Shown here: positions 1 to 5,602 of the stretch, piece by piece
Numbering within the stretch: position 1 is the first letter of the stretch
Layout: each line of letters opens with the position of its first letter
Assembly (NCBI GenBank): GCA_046727435.1
Contig: JBKPCR010000283.1
Location: 1-8,175, forward strand
Source: CAVPRW01 sp046727435 [NCBI: bacterium]
Lineage (GTDB): Bacteria; Tectomicrobia; Entotheonellia; J063
Length of the DNA stretch: 8,175 bases
Direction: 5' to 3'
The notes under the pieces: model-generated
What the model was told of the DNA's origin: nothing
Database searches by the model: none
What the model saw: the letters and a program-made list of their open reading frames with translations, nothing else
Translations under genes and position numbers: made by a program

Positions 1-323
1 GCCTCCATCTGCCGCCGTTGCGTGACGAGCTCGATGTCGTCCATTTTGGCCAGCACCCGTCCATGGGGCACGATATCCTGCTCATTGAAATACAGGGCAG
101 CGATCCTGGAGCCCGGCTCGGCGGTGACCAACACCTTGCGCCGTGCTTCTACCGAGCCAGTGGCTGTGATCATCTGCTCAAGGGTGCCGACGGAGACCTC
201 GATAACCGTCACCGTCGCGACAGTTTGCCGAGACAGCTGCCAATAGAGGACAGCCGAAGACACCAAGATGATAAGCCCCACCACAACGGTGACGCGGGTC
301 CAGCCTTTCATGGCCAGCCTCAT
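1..323 (-). CDS. Periplasmic adaptor / membrane-fusion protein (MacA/HlyD type), N-terminal part
   Basis: This is the first 107 codons of an efflux periplasmic adaptor; the rest lies beyond the left edge. Seen: a short basic start (MRLAMKGWTR), one hydrophobic segment at about residues 11-28 that should anchor it in the inner membrane, then a strand-rich region with T-G-S-V-E at 55-59 and a beta-hairpin stretch to about residue 95 (A-E-P-G-S-R-I then V-P-H-G-R-V-L-A-K-M-D-D). That pattern is typical of the biotinyl-lipoyl-like domain of MacA/HlyD/RND adaptors, and residues 98-107 look like the beginning of the alpha-hairpin. The start at 323 overlaps the permease stop by four bases (ATGA), which suggests translational coupling; a second ATG at 311 is possible. 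By family, the protein would link the inner-membrane ABC permease to an outer-membrane channel. No TolC-like gene is visible here. The family is confident; the substrate is unknown. Confidence 0.88.
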   Translation of the reverse strand, partial: MRLAMKGWTRVTVVVGLIILVSSAVLYWQLSRQTVATVTVIEVSVGTLEQMITATGSVEARRKVLVTAEPGSRIAALYFNEQDIVPHGRVLAKMDDIELVTQRRQME

Positions 324-1531
324 TCGTGGCGCAACGCGTCAATCGGATCGAGTCTTGACGCCTTAAAAGCAGGGTAGACACCAAAAAAAGTCCCCACCGC
401 CATAGAGAAGACGATCGCGAGTGCCATGGCAGAGGGCGCGACGGTCACGGCAAACATCGGATAGAGATGCGAAATCAGCACAGCGCCCAGGTACGCCAGG
501 GTCATCCCCGTGAGGCTCCCTAGCAAAGATAACAGTGTCGATTCGCTTAAGAACTGCAGGAGAATTTCCCAATCGCGGGCCCCTAAGGCCTTGCGAAGGC
601 CGATCTCGCGTGTGCGCTCGACCACTGAGACGATCATGATGTTCATGATGCCGATCCCTCCGACCAGCAACGAGATGCTTGCGATGCTCCCCAACATAAT
701 GTTGAGGATGGTGCCGATGGTCTGCAACGCCTCGAGCGTTTCCCCCTGGCTTTTCACCGTGAAGTCTTCGTTGCCAAGGGAGCGGGACAAAATCTGTTTG
801 GCTTCCACCACGGCCGCTGGGATGTCCTCCGCCCGCGGCACGTGAACGAAGATCAATGACACGACGGTGGCGCCAAACACTCGCTGGGCAGTCGATAGCG
901 GGATGAACACCTGGTTATCCAGATCGACATCGAAGAGTTGCCCCTTTGAGCCCATGACACCGATGACCTGGAAGCGCTCGCCACTGATCGTCAACTGCTT
1001 GCCCAACGGATCGGTCCCTTCGAAGAGATTGGCTTCGACGGTCTTACCGATGGCCACCACCCGCCGGGTCAGATCGACGTCGGTCTGGCGCACAAAGCTG
1101 CCACGTTCGATGGGCCAGTTGCGCACCTTGGGGAAGTTTGGCATGGCCCCCATGACGAAGATGCCGCTGCGAGACGTCTTCCCGTAGTTGATGGTGGTCG
1201 GGACATTCAACACTGGAGACACCGTGATCTGGTGTCCGCTCTCTTTTTGCAGCTTCTCCGCATGCTGCAACCGCAAATTGTTGACCGTGGCGGTCGGTCG
1301 ACTGCCTTGGGCAAATCCGCTGCGGTCTTGGCGCCCCGACAGCACAAGGTAGAGATTCGATCCCAAACCCTCAACGACACCGGTGATCTGTTGATTCATG
1401 CCCAACGACAGCGATAAGAGCAGGATAATCGCCATCGAACCGATGGCCACCCCGAGCATCGTCAGGCCTGAGCGCAGCTTATTGGCCGCCACTGTCTCCA
1501 GGGACACGCGCACCAACTCCAACGGGCTCAT
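320..1531 (-). CDS. ABC transporter permease, MacB/FtsX family
   Basis: This 403-residue inner-membrane permease has the MacB/LolC architecture. One N-terminal membrane helix (about 22-44) is followed by a large periplasmic domain of the MacB_PCD type (about 45-280), then three C-terminal helices forming the FtsX domain. The FtsX signature is clear around residues 285-325 (G-G-I-G-I-M-N-I-M, then V-V-E-R-T-R-E-I-G-L-R-K-A-L-G-A), and the protein ends with the typical A-S-R-L-D-P-I-D-A-L-R. E. coli MacB fuses ATPase and permease; here they are separate polypeptides, as in LolCDE and many MacB-like systems. The ATG at 1531 overlaps the ATPase stop by four bases, and the TGA at 320-322 overlaps the adaptor start by four. 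Family members work as mechanotransmission transporters that move periplasmic substrates (antibiotics, lipoproteins, peptides, siderophores) through an adaptor rather than across the inner membrane. The substrate cannot be read from the sequence. Confidence 0.95.
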   Translation of the reverse strand: MSPLELVRVSLETVAANKLRSGLTMLGVAIGSMAIILLLSLSLGMNQQITGVVEGLGSNLYLVLSGRQDRSGFAQGSRPTATVNNLRLQHAEKLQKESGHQITVSPVLNVPTTINYGKTSRSGIFVMGAMPNFPKVRNWPIERGSFVRQTDVDLTRRVVAIGKTVEANLFEGTDPLGKQLTISGERFQVIGVMGSKGQLFDVDLDNQVFIPLSTAQRVFGATVVSLIFVHVPRAEDIPAAVVEAKQILSRSLGNEDFTVKSQGETLEALQTIGTILNIMLGSIASISLLVGGIGIMNIMIVSVVERTREIGLRKALGARDWEILLQFLSESTLLSLLGSLTGMTLAYLGAVLISHLYPMFAVTVAPSAMALAIVFSMAVGTFFGVYPAFKASRLDPIDALRHE

Positions 1532-2256
1532 AGCTCTTCCTTATCCCGCAGGGCGAGCTCGACCTCGGCTTGGTGACGCTCCTGCACTACTTCCTCCTGA
1601 AGGATCTTGCCATCTTTGAGGTGGATGATACGCGCCGCGTGTGCCCCAAGCTGTGGATCATGCGTCACCATCAGAATCGTCATGCCTTCGCTGTTCAAGC
1701 GCTCGAGCAGAGCCATGATCTCGAGCCCCGACCGGGAGTCCAGATTGCCGGTGGGCTCATCCGCCAGAATAAGCTTCGGGTGGTTGACCAGGGCTCGGGC
1801 GATGGCAACGCGTTGTTGTTGGCCTCCCGAGAGTTCGGAGGGCTTATGGAAGGCTCGCCCCTCCAGGCCTACCAAACGCAGGAGCTCCATAGCCCTCTCC
1901 CGCCGCTCGCCCTTCGGAAAGTTGCTATAGAGAAAAGGCAACATGACGTTAGCCAGCGCTGAGACCTGGTGGAGGAGATGAAAGTTTTGAAAGATGAAGC
2001 CAATCTTCTGATTGCGCATGATGGCAAGGTCGGCCTTGCTCATTTTAGCCATTTCCATGCCATCGATGGCCACCGAGCCACTCGTCGGCCGATCCAGGCA
2101 GCCGAGGATGTTCAACAGGGTCGATTTACCGCATCCTGACGGACCCATGATGGCAGCAAAACCCCCAGCCTCGACGCTCAAAGACACCCCCTTGAGCGCT
2201 GGCACCTCGACGGTCCCCATGCGGTAGATTTTCATTACATCCGTCAGCGTTACCAT
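1528..2256 (-). CDS. ABC transporter ATP-binding protein, MacB/LolD type
   Basis: This cytoplasmic ATPase drives the MacB-type permease encoded next. All nucleotide-binding motifs are intact. Numbered from the ATG at 2256 they are Walker A GPSGCGKST (38-46), Q-loop F-Q (89-90), signature LSGGQQQ (142-148), Walker B LILADEP (162-168) followed by T-G-N-L-D, and the H-loop histidine in V-T-H-D (199). The E-P-T-G-N-L-D run and the opening D-V-M-K-I-Y-R-M-G are typical of the LolD/MacB/FtsE clade. Length (242 residues) is normal for the family, with a slightly long charged C-terminus. Start choice: a GTG at 2283 and an ATG at 2262 are in frame, but GGTGGG lies 9 bases before the ATG at 2256, and family members usually begin two or three residues before this D-V. 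Either later start overlaps the preceding gene by 7-13 bases. The stop overlaps the permease start as ATGA. Confidence 0.95.
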   Translation of the reverse strand: MVTLTDVMKIYRMGTVEVPALKGVSLSVEAGGFAAIMGPSGCGKSTLLNILGCLDRPTSGSVAIDGMEMAKMSKADLAIMRNQKIGFIFQNFHLLHQVSALANVMLPFLYSNFPKGERRERAMELLRLVGLEGRAFHKPSELSGGQQQRVAIARALVNHPKLILADEPTGNLDSRSGLEIMALLERLNSEGMTILMVTHDPQLGAHAARIIHLKDGKILQEEVVQERHQAEVELALRDKEEL

Positions 2257-3311
2257 TGCCATTGGCCCACCAAGAACCGCCACTTCATGCGGCCGACTTC
2301 GGTCAGACGTCCGCGGATGCGTTGCTGCGGGACGACCCCTCCACCGTAGTCCGCTGGCGGCAGCGAACGGTCATCTCCCAAGATCAGAAAATGGCCGGCC
2401 GGGAGCTTCATTGACGGCATATCGATCGCCAGCGAACCCTTAAGATACGGCTCGCTCAGCTCCTGGTCATCGAGGAAGACTCGACCATTTCTGACCTCCA
2501 CTGTCTCTTCGGGTAATCCCACGACCCTGCCGAGGAACCTGAGCCGAAAACCAGACCCTACGGCCATGAGGTTTTCCCGACCCGGCGGCAAGAAGCCTAC
2601 GATCTCCCCTCTCTGAGGGCTTCTCAGATGATAGGTCAGTGTATCGAATGGGAGGGGAAAATGCCGCCGTCCAGCGAGCGAGAGGTCCGCTTTGAAGTCC
2701 ATCGCATCGAAAGCGCTTTGCGACACCACCGCCCGTTCGGTCAAGAAAAGCCTCTGCATCCACACGAGGGAGCTATTGAGCAGCAGGGCAAGGGCAATGA
2801 CGCCGAAGAGGCATGTTCCCTTAAGGTCATAACAGATCTTCAACGCCTGGAGTTTGAGAATCAATCCCCAAAGCGAGAGAAAAAGAGCGGTCCCGGCGAT
2901 GACGAATAACCAGAATAGCCCGACCTCTGTCCCTGCAGTATGGGAGACCGTCGCCAGGCACACACCCACTAGAACGGTCAGGACGATCCATGGTAGCTGG
3001 GTGTACCCCCACACCGTGATGAGCTCCCACCACCTCGCCCGTGTCCGCGTGACCAACTTACAGGCAAGATGGATCAGCAGGACGGTCAACACCATGCGCC
3101 CAAGGCTCACCGGAAAGTTTACCAGCCAAAAGGCGTATCCTCCCATCGCTGGGGGAAGAAGGAGCTCGCTGGCCTGGAGCATACTCCAGTAATAGCTGAT
3201 CATGCCCAGGACCAGCGAAGGGATGAACCGGTGCTCCGTCAGGCGCTGATCAAGGACCTCCGCTGGATGGATGGCCAATTCTTTCAGTGTCTGCCAAGTG
3301 AGCGCTAGCAC
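2250..3311 (-). CDS. Yip1-like membrane domain fused to a signal peptidase I-like domain, apparently lacking the catalytic dyad
   Basis: This 353-residue protein has two parts. Residues 1-190 hold about five membrane helices (about 29-52, 63-88, 97-121, 130-152, 167-186) and resemble Yip1-family proteins; basic loops at 85-93 and 153-164 place the N-terminus inside and the C-terminus in the periplasm. Residues 195-350 resemble the S26 signal peptidase I fold: R-G-E-I-V at 234-238, GRVVGLPEETVEV at 261-273, E-P-Y-L at 287-290, and PAGHFLILGDDR at 304-315, matching box E (G-D-N-R). The expected S-x-S-M-x-P is absent; the nearest match is F-D-A-M-D-F at 201-206, with Ala203 in the serine position. 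The general-base lysine of K-R-V-I-G is Gly261. So it is probably not an active peptidase by the Ser-Lys mechanism. S197, S199 and K207 lie nearby, so a rearranged dyad is conceivable. The GTG start at 3311 has GGAAGG seven bases upstream. Sitting just before the ABC genes, it may be an accessory or scaffold of the exporter (inference). Confidence 0.8.
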   Translation of the reverse strand: MLALTWQTLKELAIHPAEVLDQRLTEHRFIPSLVLGMISYYWSMLQASELLLPPAMGGYAFWLVNFPVSLGRMVLTVLLIHLACKLVTRTRARWWELITVWGYTQLPWIVLTVLVGVCLATVSHTAGTEVGLFWLFVIAGTALFLSLWGLILKLQALKICYDLKGTCLFGVIALALLLNSSLVWMQRLFLTERAVVSQSAFDAMDFKADLSLAGRRHFPLPFDTLTYHLRSPQRGEIVGFLPPGRENLMAVGSGFRLRFLGRVVGLPEETVEVRNGRVFLDDQELSEPYLKGSLAIDMPSMKLPAGHFLILGDDRSLPPADYGGGVVPQQRIRGRLTEVGRMKWRFLVGQWQW

Positions 3312-3325
3312 GATGTGGCCTTCCT

Positions 3326-3745
3326 TTACTGCAGCACGATGGGCAGGAGATAGGAGGTGAGAAAGATGAACGCTGCGTCCTCCAGACCGAGGAATGTGAC
3401 GGTACCGAAGAGTGCCATGCCGACCAAGGCGACGGAAACGAGCACTTGCGCTGGGTTTTCTGATGAGTACGTGAGGTAGTCGAACCAGCTAGATCGGACT
3501 AGACCGCGTGGCTGTTGTTGAATTTTCCCTTGCAGCCGCCGGAGGGCCCCCGGCCAGTATGCAGACGATCGCGAAGGAGCTGGGAGGGAGTACAGGAGAC
3601 GCGTCAGCCGCTGCAGTTCCAGAAGCTCCCGTTGGCAGGCAGGGCACGTGTGCAGATGACGCCCCACCCGCTGGGCTGTTCGGTGCCCTAAAGTCCTGTC
3701 CTGATAGGCGCCCAAGACCCTTCTGATCGACCAACACATCTTCAT
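3326..3745 (-). CDS. Zinc-finger (ZAS/zf-HC2) anti-sigma-factor-like membrane protein
   Basis: This 139-residue protein is first in the minus-strand operon. Seen: Cys4, then H30-x3-C34-x2-C37 (R-H-L-H-T-C-P-A-C), the arrangement of the zinc-binding anti-sigma (ZAS, zf-HC2) domain; a short helix rich in L and E/R (about 39-53); a basic, proline-containing linker; and a hydrophobic C-terminal stretch (about 97-139) that can form one or two membrane helices. Known: proteins of this form hold an ECF sigma factor at the membrane and release it on an envelope signal. No sigma-factor gene lies beside it here, so the partner is unknown and it could instead be a non-regulatory zf-HC2 membrane protein. 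Start choice: GGAGG lies seven bases before the ATG at 3745, whereas the in-frame ATG at 3778 has no ribosome site. It ends 14 bases before the Yip1-peptidase gene. An ECF-like promoter lies upstream, consistent with autoregulation (inference). Confidence 0.78.
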   Translation of the reverse strand: MKMCWSIRRVLGAYQDRTLGHRTAQRVGRHLHTCPACQRELLELQRLTRLLYSLPAPSRSSAYWPGALRRLQGKIQQQPRGLVRSSWFDYLTYSSENPAQVLVSVALVGMALFGTVTFLGLEDAAFIFLTSYLLPIVLQ

Positions 3746-3786
3746 CTTACATCCTCCCCAACCGTAAAACCTCTTCATTCATCGCT

Positions 3787-3814
3787 AAAGACACTGTATC
3801 ATGGTGAAAAGTTC
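3787..3814 (-). promoter_or_regulatory. Putative ECF-sigma-type promoter for the anti-sigma/ABC operon
   Basis: On the minus strand GAACTT (3814-3809) is followed after 16 bases by GTCTTT (3792-3787). This resembles the extracytoplasmic-function sigma consensus (GGAACTT, about 16 bases, GTCTAA) in both boxes and spacing. The predicted start near 3780 would give a leader of about 35 bases before the ATG at 3745. It lies in front of an anti-sigma-like gene, where such promoters are expected. It is a motif match read by eye and may be chance. Confidence 0.4.
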
Positions 3815-3857
3815 GAAGTATTGTGTGGCAAACCCACAGCAGATAGGAAACGTCGGG

Positions 3858-3886
3858 TGAATTTAGCTGCGAGCTTGCGCTACAAT
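3858..3886 (+). promoter_or_regulatory. Putative sigma-70-type promoter of the ketosynthase gene
   Basis: TACAAT at 3881-3886 is a close match to the TATAAT -10 box. The -35 region is poor: TGAATT at 3858-3863 with 17-base spacing. A start near 3893 would give a leader of about 46 bases before the GTG at 3939. The weak -35 box would be compatible with activation, or with chance. Confidence 0.4.
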
Positions 3887-3896
3887 AAGGCGATGC

Positions 3897-3912
3897 ACCT
3901 GGTGCACCAGGT
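3897..3912. promoter_or_regulatory. Perfect 16-bp palindrome, candidate operator over the ketosynthase transcript start
   Basis: ACCTGGTGCACCAGGT is its own reverse complement over all 16 bases. It begins 11 bases after the TACAAT -10 box, so it covers or immediately follows the predicted transcription start, a place where a dimeric repressor would block transcription. The half-site C-T-G-G-T...A-C-C-A-G matches the half-sites of FadR-type GntR regulators, which have three central bases rather than two. No regulator gene is visible here. Confidence 0.5.
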
Positions 3913-3938
3913 ATGGGTGCGGCTCTGAGAGGTAGACC

Positions 3939-5153
3939 GTGCGTCGTGTCGCGATCGTTGGAATAGGCATCGTCAGCGCCATCGGTAACAACCTTACGGA
4001 CGTTCTGGTCTCTCTGCGGCAAGGTCGCTCAGGTATTGAGCTCATCCCCGAGCGCAAAGCGTTAGGCTTCCGCAGTGCCCTCGGCGGCCGGATCAAGAAT
4101 CTTGCCGCCCTTGATGTCCCAAAACGGAATCTGCGCCAGATGGGGCGGGGCTCTCAACTCGCGGCGCATGCCGCGCAACAAGCCTTGGAAAATGCTGGTG
4201 TGGACCCACGGGCACTGCAATCCGGCCGCATTGGTGTGGTGATGGGGAACGTCGGCAACGCTCAGGACATTTACAGGCAATGCCGTATGTTTTACGATAA
4301 GTCCATGAAACTTGGTGGGACAGCCATGCAGAGAGCCATGACCGACTCGGTCTCGGCCAACCTCTCGGTTCTGCTCGGCACACAAGGATATGCCCTGACG
4401 CTTTCGGCTGCGTGTGCGACGGGTGCCGCCACAATCGGATTCTCTTCCCAGCTGATCAAAGGAGGTCTACAGGATCTGTGTATCTGTGGAGGGACGCAAG
4501 AGGATGGGTGGGAGGGTGTTTGCCATTTCGATGCGCTGCAAGCATTCTCCAGGCGGGAGGACGAGCCTACTAAGGCCTCAAGACCTTTCGACAAGTATCG
4601 GGACGGCCTTGTCCCATCGGCAGGTTCGGGAGTCGTGATCCTTGAGGAGCTGGAACATGCCCAGCGTCGGGGTGCCAGGATCTACGCTGAACTGCTCGGC
4701 TATGCGATGAACAGTGACGGGTATGACATGACCGTGCCCTCAGGTGAGGGGAGTCGCCGGTGCATGCAGCTCGCTCTTGAAGATGCGGGGTTAGTGCCCG
4801 AGCAGGTGGATTACATCAATGCGCATGCCAGCTCGACACCGGTGGGAGATGCGGCCGAAGCCCAAGCCATCGCGATGGTCTTTGGCAAGGGACCGCTGGT
4901 GAGTTCGACCAAATCGATGACAGGACATGAGCTCGGGGCAGCAGGCAGCAATGAGCTCATCTATTGTCTCCTGATGATGCAGCACAACTTTGTCGCACCC
5001 AATATCAACGTCGAGGAGATCGACCCTCAATGTGAGGGAATCAATCTCGTGACCAATCAGGCTCGCGAGACTCGGATCGATGTTGCTGCCAGTAACTCCT
5101 TCGGATTTGGTGGGGTGAATACGTGCATCGTGGTGAAAAGGTATCCGTCCTGA
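3939..5153 (+). CDS. Beta-ketoacyl-[acyl-carrier-protein] synthase (FabB/FabF family)
   Basis: This 404-residue condensing enzyme of the thiolase fold joins an acyl thioester with malonyl-ACP, releasing CO2. Catalytic residues are present: nucleophile Cys159 in L-S-A-A-C-A-T-G, His296 in N-A-H-A-S-S-T-P-V-G-D, and Lys325 and His330 in S-T-K-S-M-T-G-H-E-L-G-A-A-G. The C-terminal S-N-S-F-G-F-G-G-V-N-T is also typical. Length and sequence from about residue 290 to the end are closer to FabB than to FabF (I-Y-C-L-L-M-M-Q-H...A-P-N-I-N-V-E-E-I-D). An oddity is H-A-S-S-T where most family members have H-G-T-S-T. The start is a GTG at 3939 with GAGAGG six bases upstream; translation begins directly in the usual V-A-I-V-G-I-G strand. 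It is followed after 80 bases by an acyl carrier protein, a probable partner. No malonyl transferase, reductase or dehydratase is adjacent, so the product is unknown: housekeeping fatty acids, a special lipid or a polyketide are all possible. Confidence 0.93.
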   Translation: MRRVAIVGIGIVSAIGNNLTDVLVSLRQGRSGIELIPERKALGFRSALGGRIKNLAALDVPKRNLRQMGRGSQLAAHAAQQALENAGVDPRALQSGRIGVVMGNVGNAQDIYRQCRMFYDKSMKLGGTAMQRAMTDSVSANLSVLLGTQGYALTLSAACATGAATIGFSSQLIKGGLQDLCICGGTQEDGWEGVCHFDALQAFSRREDEPTKASRPFDKYRDGLVPSAGSGVVILEELEHAQRRGARIYAELLGYAMNSDGYDMTVPSGEGSRRCMQLALEDAGLVPEQVDYINAHASSTPVGDAAEAQAIAMVFGKGPLVSSTKSMTGHELGAAGSNELIYCLLMMQHNFVAPNINVEEIDPQCEGINLVTNQARETRIDVAASNSFGFGGVNTCIVVKRYPS

Positions 5154-5161
5154 AACGAGTT

Positions 5162-5197
5162 CGTGCGTATCTGACCTGCCATAGACGGTGACGCACG
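5162..5197. repeat. Inverted repeat between ketosynthase and ACP genes
   Basis: CGTGCGT at 5162-5168 is repeated in inverted form as ACGCACG at 5191-5197, perfect arms of seven bases separated by 22. There is no following T-run, so it is not a standard terminator. It could form a hairpin that sets the ratio of synthase to carrier protein, or be a protein site, or be chance. Confidence 0.3.
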
Positions 5198-5233
5198 TGA
5201 GACCGAATGGCCCAAGGGTAAGAAGAGGGGATT

Positions 5234-5488
5234 ATGGAGGATATCGAAGCCCAGATCAAGGAGGTGCTGTTAGAGATCCTCGATATCCAACCCGAGGAGA
5301 TTGTGCCAACTGCGAGGTTCGCCGACGATCTGCGGGCCACTTCGATCGACCTCGTCGAAATAGTTGCAGTGCTGCAAAATACCTTAGATGTGGATATCGA
5401 CGAGGCACAGGTCGCTCGGCTGCGAACGGTGCAGGATGCGGTGGAGTTCTTCCAGGCGGCCATTGCCGCGAAGCGAGGGGCGTCCTGA
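5234..5488 (+). CDS. Acyl carrier protein
   Basis: This 84-residue cytoplasmic carrier holds acyl intermediates on a 4'-phosphopantetheine arm. It has the four-helix ACP pattern with acidic character. The attachment serine is Ser37 in A-T-S-I-D-L-V-E. The family usually has D-S-L there, so Asp is replaced by Thr and Leu by Ile; this variant occurs in specialised carriers, and the following D-L-V-E is well conserved. Helix I is I-K-E-V-L-L-E-I-L-D-I with the downstream P-E-E-I-V. The ATG at 5234 is preceded by AGAGGGG within three to five bases. It lies 80 bases after the ketosynthase in the same direction and probably works with it. The specialised motif and the isolated KS-ACP pairing suggest a dedicated pathway rather than the main fatty-acid ACP, though that is inference. 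A phosphopantetheinyl transferase encoded elsewhere would be needed. Confidence 0.92.
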   Translation: MEDIEAQIKEVLLEILDIQPEEIVPTARFADDLRATSIDLVEIVAVLQNTLDVDIDEAQVARLRTVQDAVEFFQAAIAAKRGAS

Positions 5489-5602
5489 GCGAATGTCAAG
5501 GACCTCTGGGGGGCACTCCTATTGAGCTGATAAGCTGTGCCGTGGTGCCCTGAGAAGCTATGGCTTTGAAACGGCCGTGTCGATGAAATGAGGAGGATGA
5601 GC

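Noticed and set aside
2257-2283. Upstream GTG start for the ABC ATPase
   Set aside because: It would add nine residues not expected in the family and has no good ribosome site; the ATG at 2256 (or 2262) is better placed after GGTGGG.
3746-3778. Upstream ATG at 3778 for the zinc-finger protein
   Set aside because: No ribosome site precedes it, while GGAGG lies at ideal distance before the ATG at 3745; the extra residues also contain the ribosome site itself.
3824-3838. Small inverted repeat TGTGG-caaac-CCACA in the divergent control region
   Set aside because: Five-base arms are too short to stand out from chance; noted only because it lies about 10 bases upstream of the ECF-like -35 box.
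5489-5602. Possible hairpins in the ACP-PPOX spacer (GGGCAC at 5511-5516 with GTGCCC at 5545-5550; AGCT-GATA-AGCT at 5525-5536)
   Set aside because: The outer loop is long, the inner stems are four bases and no T-run follows, so neither a terminator nor a riboswitch is supported.
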